Assembly: GCA_902797705.1 (NCBI GenBank)
Contig: CADBTX010000281.1
Coordinates: 1 to 12,662, forward strand
DNA length: 12,662 nucleotides
Origin: an uncultured Lachnospiraceae bacterium
GTDB taxonomy: Bacteria > Bacillota > Clostridia > Lachnospirales > Lachnospiraceae
Reading direction: 5' to 3'
Part shown: positions 1-7,737 of the stretch, in pieces
Layout: the number at the start of each line of letters is the position of its first letter
Position numbering within the stretch: the stretch's first letter is position 1
Translations under genes and position numbers: made by a program
Notes under the pieces: generated by a model
Seen by the model: the letters and a program-made list of their open reading frames with translations, nothing else
Told to the model about the DNA's origin: nothing
The model's database searches: none

Positions 1-218
1 ACCGCATCGTGATGACTTCCGTGCTTTTCAAGGAACGGAGAATGCAGCTCCGCCAGAAGGTAACCCTTGGGAAAGCTGTCAATATGCCCCAGAACTGCAG
101 TCAATGTCAAGCTCATGATACAGCGGAACTTTACCAACGACGTTAAGTAAAGATCTCTCCAAAAATCCGTCAGCTTCGCCGACACCTTCCAAGAAGGCTT
201 AAAAAGGCTTAAGAAGAC
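1..218 (-). CDS. Possible partial ORF running off the left edge (doubtful)
   Basis: On the minus strand the frame is open from just after a TGA (219-221) to the window edge, about 72 codons. Possible starts are GTG at 185 (reading VSAKLTDFWRDLYL) and ATG at 116 (reading MSLTLTAVLGHIDSFPKG). No convincing ribosome site precedes either. The translation reads like plausible protein, with hydrophobic and charged residues interspersed, but I cannot match it to a family. A second minus-strand frame over the same stretch is also partly open, which weakens the case. It could be the first part of a gene continuing left, a decayed transposase, or a spurious ORF opposite a non-coding repeat. Confidence 0.2.
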
Positions 219-303
219 TCAAACTACGTGACATTGCTCCCTGCAGTGGGGCTGTTGATCGAGTTAGCCTATGCAAACTAAGCGTACATCCTTCTATGTT
301 CCG
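1..303. other. Unassigned left-edge region
   Basis: I recognise no gene, RNA or insertion-sequence end here. The motif AAGGCTT occurs at 194-200 and 204-210, and again at 308-314 and 336-342 in the tandem repeat that follows. A small stem, GCTCC/GGGGC around CTGCAGT, lies near 237-253; it has a G-U pair if transcribed on the plus strand but no U-run after it, so it is not a convincing terminator. It lies downstream of the hydrolase operon, yet I found no clear intrinsic terminator for that operon in it. Confidence 0.4.
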
Positions 304-359
304 TGTCAAGGCTTTTTATTGAAAACAGCTTTGTCAAGGCTTTTTATGGAAAACAGTTT
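304..359. repeat. 28-bp tandem duplication at the 3' end of the GH31 gene
   Basis: Two adjacent copies, 304-331 and 332-359, match at 26 of 28 positions. Each begins TGTCAAGGCTTTTTAT. On the minus strand the upstream copy (332-359) encodes the last residues of the hydrolase, including the TGA stop; the second copy lies directly after the stop. Because 28 is not a multiple of three and each copy carries a stop, the duplication does not lengthen the protein. Confidence 0.9.
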
Positions 360-2547
360 TGCAGGACTTGTCATAAGGCAGCTTCCCCTGACTCGCTGAA
401 ACCGACAGCTTATGATCCTCTTCGGAATAGATAAATTCTGTATTGCAATATTCCCCTTCTTCAAAGGAATATCCGTCTCCTTCGTCGAGATACAGAGTGA
501 AACTCCCGTCACAGCCTTCATACACATGAATCTCATCGGGAAGACCCTTTTTCTCATCGGCAAAGCTTAATCCCGACGACATTGGGATTATCGAGCCCTC
601 CCGTACAAATACCGGTATCCTGTCTATCGGAGCTTCCGCATCTATAAATCTTCCGCCCTCGTAATACCTACCTGTGTAGAAATCGTACCAGCCGTAGCCA
701 CTGGGAAGGTATACCCTCCTTACTTTTTCACTGTCGGGGATCTTTACGGAACCAGGCCTGTAATACATAGCGGTATATACCGGAGCCACAAGGAGCGCCG
801 GTCCCAGAAGGTATTCATCCCGTATTTCCCTTACATTCCCGTCATCCTGAAAATCAATGAGAAGGCTTCTCATCATTGGTTCACCCTTGAAATGCGCCAT
901 GGCGCCAAGTGAATAGATATAGGGCAAAAGAGTGTATCTAAGCTTAATATGAGCCACTATGGCATCATAAAAAATATCTCCGCTGCTTCCAAACTGCCAG
1001 GGTTCTCTTGGCGTATCGGTGCCGTGGGACCTGAAGACCGGAAGGAAGGTACCGAATTCAAGCCATCTCACATAAAGCTCCCGGTATGCTTTGTCATCAA
1101 CACCATCATTGTAATCCCCGTGCCAGAACCATAACGGCTTGTGGGAACTGTCATTGCATCCGCGGTTTTCGTACTTATCATCAACCACAAAAAATCCGCC
1201 TATATCAAGGGTCCAGTAAGGCATGCCCGTAAGACCCATTTTGATCCCTTCAACGATCTGCCGCCTGAGGGTGTCGTAGGTAGCGCAGATATCTCCGGAC
1301 CAGAGTATGGCTCCGTATTTCTGTATGCCTGTATATCCGGATCTTGTGAGATTCACCACCCGCTTCTCCGGGATATCCCTTCGCCAGTTCTCATAAATCC
1401 CTTTGGCGTGATACAGCCCGTAGGAATTAAGCCTTTCGGGATCAAGAGACCTTTCGGACATCTCCTTGACGACCCTGTATCTCTCGTTCTCCGGCCTTTT
1501 CTTTTCTCCGCTCCAGTCGGCGTCCGAGAAGGGCTCGGCATTATCGCACCACAGAGCGTCCGTGCCGCTGTTCATTATCTCCTCTCTGGTCTGCTTCCAG
1601 TAAAGGGTCCTGGCATCTTCGTTAAAGGCGTCATAGAGATTTGAATTCGGAAGCAGCAGCCCCTCTCTTTCAAACTCCGCATAGTTTTCCGAATCCGTGC
1701 TCATATTGGGCCAGATGCTTACCATAAAATGCACCCGGTCTCCATGTATCTTCTTAACAGTGGCGGGAAGATCCGGATAGCGCTCTTTATCGAATTTCTT
1801 TTCTCCCCACAGTCCCTCCTTCCAGCTGAACCAGTCCTGAACTATACAATCTATGGGGATATTCCTTGACCTGAATTCAGATACCACATTTTCAAGTTCC
1901 TCTCCGGTCCTGTATCTCTCCTTGCTTTGAATGTAGCCAAAAGCCCATCTCGGAAGCATGGACGGCATTCCGGTGACCCGGTGATAACTCCGGATCAGAT
2001 CCATTATCCTTTCCCCTGTGAAGATGTAATATCTCAGTTCCCTTGCGCATTCTATCTTAAAGCTTATCCTGTTTCCTTCCGACGAAAAGATCATGGCCGA
2101 CTCTGAATCAATGAGTATGGCATAATTTCCGGTCGTTACGAGAAAAGGGATCGCGATCCTCATATTTGATTCGTACAGATATTCCCTGTGCCCTCTCTGA
2201 TCGTAGATCCCGTCTTCGTACTGTCCCATTCCGAGCAGCATCTCATCGCTTCCGATATCAAAAATGATCTCTGCCGAAAAAGCCTTTCCGACAGGGACCT
2301 TCTTAAGCCTGTCCGTATATGCGACTTCGCCATTTGCCGTCTGCTTCTTTATCAATCCGGCATCATCCGCCATGTACCTGTATAAGGTGATGGGAGTGAA
2401 ACGGACCTCCGCCTGGCTCAAAACCTTTTTACCCTTCCACAGAAAATCGATGGGCTCCATGTCCAAAGCCCCTCCGGCCTCTATGGAAGAAAAGGGATAT
2501 GTGACAGAGATGATATCATCCTTAAGTTTTTCCACAGACCTTGCCAT
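334..2547 (-). CDS. Glycoside hydrolase family 31, cytoplasmic (alpha-xylosidase or alpha-glucosidase type)
   Basis: A retaining alpha-glycosidase of 737 aa with no signal peptide, so it should act in the cytoplasm on imported oligosaccharides. Using the start at 2547, residues about 1-200 form the N-terminal beta-sandwich. The barrel follows, with SKERYRTGEE near 208 and the WCDNAEP motif whose Asp335 fits the GH31 nucleophile. WSGD follows, with Asp419 as the likely acid/base, then TLDIGGFF at 446-453 and HGTD near 508. C-terminal beta domains follow from about 560. The SKERY and VQDW pattern recalls Xyl31A-like alpha-xylosidases, but the PA14 insert known from some of these is not evident and the substrate is not determined. 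I prefer ATG 2547 over ATG 2553 because GAAAGG at 2554-2559 is 6 nt away from it; the frame also extends to 2652, but that would overlap the permease heavily. It is the last gene of the operon. Confidence 0.9.
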   Translation of the reverse strand: MARSVEKLKDDIISVTYPFSSIEAGGALDMEPIDFLWKGKKVLSQAEVRFTPITLYRYMADDAGLIKKQTANGEVAYTDRLKKVPVGKAFSAEIIFDIGSDEMLLGMGQYEDGIYDQRGHREYLYESNMRIAIPFLVTTGNYAILIDSESAMIFSSEGNRISFKIECARELRYYIFTGERIMDLIRSYHRVTGMPSMLPRWAFGYIQSKERYRTGEELENVVSEFRSRNIPIDCIVQDWFSWKEGLWGEKKFDKERYPDLPATVKKIHGDRVHFMVSIWPNMSTDSENYAEFEREGLLLPNSNLYDAFNEDARTLYWKQTREEIMNSGTDALWCDNAEPFSDADWSGEKKRPENERYRVVKEMSERSLDPERLNSYGLYHAKGIYENWRRDIPEKRVVNLTRSGYTGIQKYGAILWSGDICATYDTLRRQIVEGIKMGLTGMPYWTLDIGGFFVVDDKYENRGCNDSSHKPLWFWHGDYNDGVDDKAYRELYVRWLEFGTFLPVFRSHGTDTPREPWQFGSSGDIFYDAIVAHIKLRYTLLPYIYSLGAMAHFKGEPMMRSLLIDFQDDGNVREIRDEYLLGPALLVAPVYTAMYYRPGSVKIPDSEKVRRVYLPSGYGWYDFYTGRYYEGGRFIDAEAPIDRIPVFVREGSIIPMSSGLSFADEKKGLPDEIHVYEGCDGSFTLYLDEGDGYSFEEGEYCNTEFIYSEEDHKLSVSASQGKLPYDKSCKTVFHKKP

Positions 2548-2549
2548 AC

Positions 2550-3377
2550 TCATCCTTTCACCGCCCCGGCCGTCATACCGGACACAATGTATTTCTGTCC
2601 AAGAAGATAAACGATAAGCACGGGAAGACTGGTGAGCAATATATCGGCGCACACAAGGTTCCAGTCCTTAAAATACATGCCGAAGAAATTGTATACGGAA
2701 AGTGTCATTGGCCACTGCTCCGACCGGTTCAGGAAATAAAGGGGTGATACAAACTCATTCCAGGTATTTAAGAATGTAAGGACCGTGGCTGTGGCTACAG
2801 CGGGCTTCAGCATAGGAAAAATAATGAGGAAGAAAAGCTGTACAGGCCCGCATCCGTCGACAACCGCCGCTTCATCCAGTTCCACCGGCACCTTTGCCAC
2901 AAAGCCGTGGATAAGGAAGGTCATGAAGGGAAGCTGCATCGCAGTATAGAGAAGGATGATCCCGACAGCGGTATTGTTTAGGTGAAGAAACTGCAATACC
3001 TTTGTTAATGCCACATAGTTTATGGGAAGGGTTATTCCAAGGACTATGAACATATAGAGAAACTTATTTAACCTTGTCTGATTCCTTGACAGCACATATG
3101 CCGCAAGAGCCGCCAGCAATACGCAGAGCACAACGGATCCCGCGGAATAGATAAGGCTGTTTAAGAAAGAAGTGACAAGCTTGCCCTTTTCTATCACCGT
3201 GGCAAAATTGCTCCACTGAATGGGAAATTCGGGAAGAAAGAGGTTCATCTTTGATGCAGCTTTCTTGTCCTTTAAGGCATTGAAAAGGATGAGCAGCAGG
3301 GGGATCAGGCAGATCGCGGAAAAGATCCACGCTATCAGATTTCTTATGATCGAAAATAATGTCTTTTTAACCTTCAT
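2550..3377 (-). CDS. Carbohydrate ABC transporter permease, MalG/AraQ-like (CUT1)
   Basis: The second membrane subunit of the sugar importer, 275 aa. About six membrane helices are visible (roughly 10-32, 70-97, 106-128, 136-158, 180-205, 243-261). The EAA loop that contacts the ATPase reads DEAAVVDGCGPVQLF, with E169-A170-A171 and G175, in the usual place. The C-terminus SGMTAGAVKG is the classic ending of this subfamily. The gene starts within the stop of the upstream permease (TAATG, one shared base), with GAGGTGG 7 nt before the ATG. Its own stop lies at the hydrolase start, so the genes are co-translated. MalG-like assignment is sure; the sugar is not visible from the sequence. Confidence 0.93.
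   Translation of the reverse strand: MKVKKTLFSIIRNLIAWIFSAICLIPLLLILFNALKDKKAASKMNLFLPEFPIQWSNFATVIEKGKLVTSFLNSLIYSAGSVVLCVLLAALAAYVLSRNQTRLNKFLYMFIVLGITLPINYVALTKVLQFLHLNNTAVGIILLYTAMQLPFMTFLIHGFVAKVPVELDEAAVVDGCGPVQLFFLIIFPMLKPAVATATVLTFLNTWNEFVSPLYFLNRSEQWPMTLSVYNFFGMYFKDWNLVCADILLTSLPVLIVYLLGQKYIVSGMTAGAVKG
2554..2559 (-). promoter_or_regulatory. Ribosome binding site deciding the GH31 start
   Basis: GAAAGG lies inside the end of the upstream permease gene. It sits 6 nt before ATG 2547 but directly against ATG 2553, so the downstream ATG is favoured. The site overlaps the permease C-terminal codons, suggesting translational coupling. Confidence 0.6.
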
Positions 3378-4255
3378 TATTCAACCACCTCGTTTTTCGT
3401 CATTACCCTTATCATGTAGATACCCACAAAAATCATGATCACAAACATTACGGATGACAGCGCCGTACCCACCGCATACTGTCCTGTTCCGAACTTCTTA
3501 AATACCGCCGTATACAGCACCTCTGTGGTCGCCTTTCCCGGGCCGCCGTTTGTCAGCGCGTAGACCATATCAAACACCTTAAGTCCGTAGATCACGTTTA
3601 ATACAGTGGTTGTGGCAAGGGTTGGAAGGATCAGTGGGAATGTGATATAGCGGAACTTATTCCACCCTCCCGCTCCGTCTATAGCCGCTGCTTCATAGTA
3701 ATCCGAAGAAATTGACAGTATCCCTGCTATCAGTATCGTCATGATATAGCCGACTCCTCTCCAGATATCCACTGCCATTACGGAGCCGAAGGCAAGTTCC
3801 GAGGACACCAGCCATTTCTGGGCAAACATATCCAGACCCACGGATCTGAAGAAGGAATTAAGAAGACCGGATTTCGGATCAAGAATGGACTTGAATATCA
3901 TACCGATTATAAGAGTTGACAATACGGATGGCATGAACACTATACCGCGGTGCATGTTAAGGAGCCTTATGGATTTTGTAAGGAGCAGCGCCAGGATAAG
4001 TCCGATCGCATTCTTCAGTATGGTGGTGATAAGTGTGAACTCCAGGGTATTTGTTATGATCTTCATGTAGTTTTCATCTGCGGAAAACACTGTGGCAAAG
4101 TTCTGGAATCCAACGTAGTGGAGTTCGTCAGAGTATGCTGACCAGTCCGTGAAGGAATAACCTACACCGATAAGTCCCGGCAGAAAGAAAAACACAAAAT
4201 AAATGATCAACGCCCCAAAGGCAAAATATCTCGGATATATCTTATTCCTGTTCAT
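3377..4255 (-). CDS. Carbohydrate ABC transporter permease, MalF/UgpA-like (CUT1)
   Basis: The first membrane subunit of the sugar importer, 292 aa. An N-terminal helix (about 10-32) is followed by a short extracellular stretch and further helices, about six in all. The EAA loop reads YYEAAAIDGAGGWNKF with E188-A189-A190, followed by the usual FPLILP. TNGGPG near 235-240 is typical of this subfamily. The start at 4255 is preceded by a strong purine-rich site (GAAAGGAAAGG), which lies just after the hairpin separating this gene from the binding-protein gene. It should form a heterodimer with the MalG-like permease encoded next. No ATPase gene is present in the window. Confidence 0.93.
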   Translation of the reverse strand: MNRNKIYPRYFAFGALIIYFVFFFLPGLIGVGYSFTDWSAYSDELHYVGFQNFATVFSADENYMKIITNTLEFTLITTILKNAIGLILALLLTKSIRLLNMHRGIVFMPSVLSTLIIGMIFKSILDPKSGLLNSFFRSVGLDMFAQKWLVSSELAFGSVMAVDIWRGVGYIMTILIAGILSISSDYYEAAAIDGAGGWNKFRYITFPLILPTLATTTVLNVIYGLKVFDMVYALTNGGPGKATTEVLYTAVFKKFGTGQYAVGTALSSVMFVIMIFVGIYMIRVMTKNEVVE

Positions 4256-4269
4256 TTCCTTTCCTTTCG

Positions 4270-4306
4270 AAAAACCGGGGCCGCCTGACTTTAGTCAGAC
4301 AGCCCC
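4270..4306 (-). terminator. Hairpin with U-run between binding protein and permease genes (attenuator or leaky terminator)
   Basis: At 4277-4306 the minus-strand transcript forms a stem with arms GGGGCTGTCTGACT and AGTCAGGCGGCCCC around AA, giving up to 14 pairs, two of them G-U (the innermost would open in reality). On the plus strand those two pairs would be C-A mismatches, so the structure is built for the minus-strand RNA. The transcript continues GGUUUUUCG (five U at 4270-4274). Such a site between a binding-protein gene and its permeases is a common way to make more binding protein than permease, or to stabilise the upstream message. Confidence 0.75.
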
Positions 4307-4329
4307 AAATTCAAGTTGCCCTTAAACTA

Positions 4330-5724
4330 TCATTTCCATCCGGGATCTGAAGCGGCTGCTGCCTGTTCTGCCCTTAATTTATCAATATCCTTAAGAACTT
4401 CCTCGGGGCTCATCTCGCCTAAGAACATTGCGGACATGTCAGCACCGATGTCCATCCATGCAGGGTTGTAATACTTCACCGACGCCTGGAAAACAGCTAC
4501 CTTTTCGGGATATCTGTCATAGAAATCCTGAACAACATCAGAGTATGCGGAGGGAGCGTTTGAGTAAGGGAGCTGATTGAACTTGCCTACGTTCTCCGTC
4601 ATATATGCAAGGCTCTCATCGGAAGCCATGAACTCAAGGTACTTCTTTGCTGCTTCAATGTTCTTTGATCCTGAGAAGATGAATCTTGAAGGTCCGCAGT
4701 AATTAACGTTAAGAGCCTGGTTATCACAGAGAGGATTTACAAAGTATCCGATATTGTCTTCAGGGAAGCTGGAATCAGCCGCATTGACCTCTGCGCCGAG
4801 ACCCTGATTGTAAAGCACCATTGCATATTCACCGCTTGCTATGGAAGCAGGGGCATCCGCGTACTCGTTTGACATATAGTTGTCGCCCATGTAACCCTTG
4901 TCAGCCATTTCCTTAAGCTGGGTGAACATCTGTGTAAGTTCCTTATTTCCTTCGAAGGTGGCTTCGTTATTATTGAGCTTGTCGGGATATGAAGGATCAG
5001 CCTGTGTTGCTGCTACAGCTGCCTCTGTCCAGCATACGTGATGCCAGCCGTCGGAAACGCACTCATATATGGGGATGATGCCCGCTGCCTTTATCTTCTC
5101 GCAGACATCGCAGAATTCAGCGTAGTTAGTAGGTATCTTTAATCCAAGCTCGTCAAACATGGATCTGTTGTATGCAACAGCCCAGCAGGCAGATACGTCC
5201 TGTATAGGCTGGCCATAGAGCTTTCCGCCTGCGGACAGTTCAACTGCTGCTGCCGGATCGACGTTGCCTGCCCAGCTTTCACCGGAAAGGTCAACCGCAT
5301 TCTTCTCAACATCAAACTGGGTAACTATGGAGAACTGGGAGCTCTGTCCGCCAAAGATATCCGTGCACTCGCCGGAATTTATCTTTGTCATCAGAAGGCT
5401 TTCATACTGATCGGAGGGAACTATCTGGTAGTCAACCTTTATACCTGTTTCCTCTGTGAATTTCTCGCCCAGTTCCATTTCGGCATCCTGGATCCAGTCC
5501 TGGCTTGCCATAAAGGTGATGGTCACATCCTCTCCCGAAGATGCTCCCTCTGCAGGCGCTGCTTCTTCACTGCTTCCTCCGACGGGAGACGCTTCCTCCG
5601 CCACAGGCTCTGCTGCTCCGCTGTCTGCCGGAGCCTGGGAAGCTGAACCCCCATTTGCGCATCCTGCAAGCATAGCCGCAACCATAGATAAAGACAGTAA
5701 TGATACTATTATCTTCTTTTTCAT
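4330..5724 (-). CDS. Sugar ABC transporter solute-binding lipoprotein (family 1)
   Basis: The extracellular receptor of the importer, 464 aa. Residues 1-22 are a lipoprotein signal: positive start, hydrophobic core and lipobox LAGC with the modified Cys at 22. Residues about 23-65 are a Gly/Ser/Ala/Glu-rich linker, then the two-lobed binding domain begins at VTITFMASQDWIQDAEM. The EKFTEETGIKVDY pattern near 87-99 is typical of family 1 sugar-binding proteins, and aromatic residues (W151, W181, W227, W232, W423) could stack on sugar rings. The start ATG at 5724 has AGAGGG 4 nt upstream. It is the first gene of the operon, divergent from the kinase gene, and the hairpin after it likely raises its level over the permeases. 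Confidence 0.93.
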   Translation of the reverse strand: MKKKIIVSLLSLSMVAAMLAGCANGGSASQAPADSGAAEPVAEEASPVGGSSEEAAPAEGASSGEDVTITFMASQDWIQDAEMELGEKFTEETGIKVDYQIVPSDQYESLLMTKINSGECTDIFGGQSSQFSIVTQFDVEKNAVDLSGESWAGNVDPAAAVELSAGGKLYGQPIQDVSACWAVAYNRSMFDELGLKIPTNYAEFCDVCEKIKAAGIIPIYECVSDGWHHVCWTEAAVAATQADPSYPDKLNNNEATFEGNKELTQMFTQLKEMADKGYMGDNYMSNEYADAPASIASGEYAMVLYNQGLGAEVNAADSSFPEDNIGYFVNPLCDNQALNVNYCGPSRFIFSGSKNIEAAKKYLEFMASDESLAYMTENVGKFNQLPYSNAPSAYSDVVQDFYDRYPEKVAVFQASVKYYNPAWMDIGADMSAMFLGEMSPEEVLKDIDKLRAEQAAAASDPGWK

Positions 5725-5880
5725 ATTTCCCTCTCTTTTTCCGTGCTCAACCTAAGGATCTGTTCATAAGTTACTGATATTTGACAATCGATTGCTTGTA
5801 TGATTACCTTAATACAATTCCTTATCTGTTAAAATGGATAAAAAAGGAATCCGGCATGTTGATTTTTAACCGGGGGTATC
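5725..5880. promoter_or_regulatory. Divergent control region between transporter operon and two-component genes
   Basis: 156 bp must hold both promoters. A consensus-like TTGACA lies at 5781-5786 on the plus strand, but the hexamer 17 nt on (TTACCT) is a poor -10; TACAAT at 5813-5818 is a better -10 only with a weak -35. On the minus strand no clear pair was found, as expected for an activator-dependent promoter. CAATCGATTG (5785-5794) is a perfect 10-bp palindrome. TTGTAT and ATACAA flank 10 nt at 5796-5817. These are candidate regulator sites, by inference only. The kinase start has GGGGG at 5872-5876. Confidence 0.5.
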
Positions 5881-7734
5881 ATGATCGGCAAAAGCAAAAA
5901 AAGTGTACAGACCACACTGCAGTTCATATTTTTCCTGCTCATAACCGTCGTATTTCTGGTGTACATGAGCTTCTTCATAATATCCGAATCCCAGAAGATA
6001 AAAACCCGGGCCTTCGAGACCGTGAGCCGTGATACGGAGACCGCCGCCACCTTTATGGACGAGGAGATAAAAAGCGTTAATACCGTTATGCAGAATGTGG
6101 CCTACTCAAATCTTGTTAAAGAGCACTTTCTCGCCTATATGAACATGCCTTCTTCAAGCGGAGACGGTAATTACTCCGGGATGCAGAATATCAAGGTCCT
6201 TACGGATCTCCTTACTGCCATCATGGGACCCACCCGCCCTGTGGACCAGATCTACCTCTATTCCCTTGAAGGGGGCTCAGTGGGAGTGGGGCTTGATAAT
6301 TCAAACAACGGAGATAAGGTGCAGGAAAAACCCTGGTATGAGGATCTTATTAACAGCGAGAATAACCGCCTCGTTTTCTGCGCCAGGGACCAGCGTCTGG
6401 AAAAATACTTCACCTATGAGGAGGGATCCCGCTTCCTGACTGTGGCATCGGTATACCAGTCGACCTTCTACAAGCCCCAGGGAGTGATAGAGGTCATGCA
6501 CTCCATATCCTCCCTGATCTCAAAGCTTAAAAAGATCGATACCGGCGCCTATAACGAGAAGATATACATATACGATCAGACGGGAAACAGCATATACAGC
6601 TTTACGGATGACGGCATGGGAACAGAATACGCCTCTTTTGCAGTTTCCGGGGATGACCCTCTTTACGACAGTCCCCGTCATATCTCCTATGACGACAACA
6701 CCCACCTTTTTGTAAATACCTCCTCATACTCCGGCTTTACCACTGTTATCGCAATAGATAACAGCGACGTGTACAGACCCATATATGATTTCATCAAGGC
6801 AAACCTTCTTATCTTTTCCGTCTTTATCCTGCTCATGTTCCTGCTTTCCTATGTTGTTTCCAGGATAATCACGATCCCGGTGATGAAGATGTATTCCAGC
6901 ATCTCATCCCTCCATACCGACGAAGAGAGCATACATACGGGTTCCCTCGAAAAGATCGACACCAATATCCTTGAGCTGGACACCCTGTATTCTGCGGTAA
7001 TGGATATGCATGACAGGGCCAAGGCCTCCATGAACCGCGAGATAGTTCTCAATAATCAGCGTCTCCAGTCCCAGATCCTGGCACTGCAGTCCCAGATGAA
7101 CCCTCACTTTCTGTATAATTCCCTGGCCACCATTTCGGCAATGGCAGATGAGGGCATGAATGAAGAGGTCTCAAAAATGTGCCAGACCATATCCAGGATC
7201 TTAAGGTATATCTCCTCGGACAAGGAACCCCTGGTCCCGGTAAGTGAGGACGTTTCACACGCCAGGGATTACCTGGAATGCATGAAGATGCGCTATGAAG
7301 ATGACCTTATTTACAGCATAAACATTCCGGAGGAAATGAACGATATCAGGATACCGAAACTCTGTCTTCAGCTGATCGTTGAGAATTCCATAAAATACAC
7401 CACAAAAAACGTGCGTTCCCCCTGGAAGATATCCGTCGACGGACATATGACCGGGATATACTGGGAAATAACCGTAAAGGACAACGGACCCGGTTTTCTG
7501 GAAAAGGATCTTGATGAGATAAATGAAAAGATAGAATATATTAACAGGACGGATATGCTCCCGAACCTTGAGATAAACGGCATGGGTCTAATGAATATCT
7601 ACATCCGTTTCAAGACCCTTTACCGCGGCAAGCATATTTTCCGCGTGAGCAACTATGCAGAGGGCGGAGCTCTTGTTACAATCGGGGGAGAATTGGATCT
7701 GGATCCGGAAAGACAGGAAAAGGACAGGGGATAA
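5881..7734 (+). CDS. Sensor histidine kinase, YesM/LytS type
   Basis: A membrane sensor of 617 aa controlling the response regulator encoded 3 nt after it. A short basic N-terminus leads to membrane helix 1 (about 14-34), then an extracellular sensor of about 265 residues, probably dCACHE-like, and helix 2 (about 306-328). A HAMP-like segment follows. The His_kinase domain (PF06580 type) carries QMNPHFLYNSL with the phosphorylated His409. The ATPase domain shows the N box ENSIKYT (Asn502), DNGPGF (534-539) and GMGLMNIYIRF (567-577). This family is typical of sugar-transport regulation in Clostridia, often working with the adjacent binding protein. GGGGG precedes ATG 5881. The exact ligand cannot be read from the sequence. 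Confidence 0.92.
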   Translation: MIGKSKKSVQTTLQFIFFLLITVVFLVYMSFFIISESQKIKTRAFETVSRDTETAATFMDEEIKSVNTVMQNVAYSNLVKEHFLAYMNMPSSSGDGNYSGMQNIKVLTDLLTAIMGPTRPVDQIYLYSLEGGSVGVGLDNSNNGDKVQEKPWYEDLINSENNRLVFCARDQRLEKYFTYEEGSRFLTVASVYQSTFYKPQGVIEVMHSISSLISKLKKIDTGAYNEKIYIYDQTGNSIYSFTDDGMGTEYASFAVSGDDPLYDSPRHISYDDNTHLFVNTSSYSGFTTVIAIDNSDVYRPIYDFIKANLLIFSVFILLMFLLSYVVSRIITIPVMKMYSSISSLHTDEESIHTGSLEKIDTNILELDTLYSAVMDMHDRAKASMNREIVLNNQRLQSQILALQSQMNPHFLYNSLATISAMADEGMNEEVSKMCQTISRILRYISSDKEPLVPVSEDVSHARDYLECMKMRYEDDLIYSINIPEEMNDIRIPKLCLQLIVENSIKYTTKNVRSPWKISVDGHMTGIYWEITVKDNGPGFLEKDLDEINEKIEYINRTDMLPNLEINGMGLMNIYIRFKTLYRGKHIFRVSNYAEGGALVTIGGELDLDPERQEKDRG

Positions 7735-7737
7735 ACT

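Noticed and set aside
1..146. Plus-strand open frame ending at TAA 144-146 as the C-terminus of a transposase
   Set aside because: The 47-codon translation shows no catalytic or zinc-finger motif, and no terminal inverted repeat could be found nearby.
1141..1644. 167-codon open frame on the plus strand inside the GH31 gene
   Set aside because: It lies wholly antisense to conserved GH31 motifs, has no good ribosome site and no recognisable domain, so it is a shadow of the real gene.
2548..2652. N-terminal extension of the GH31 frame up to ATG 2652
   Set aside because: The added residues would lie over the permease C-terminus in another frame and do not look like a GH31 N-terminus; a properly spaced ribosome site supports ATG 2547.
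5781..5809. Standard sigma-70 promoter using TTGACA at 5781
   Set aside because: The hexamer at the proper 17-nt spacing (TTACCT) is too far from TATAAT, so I only mention it as part of the control region and not as a separate promoter.
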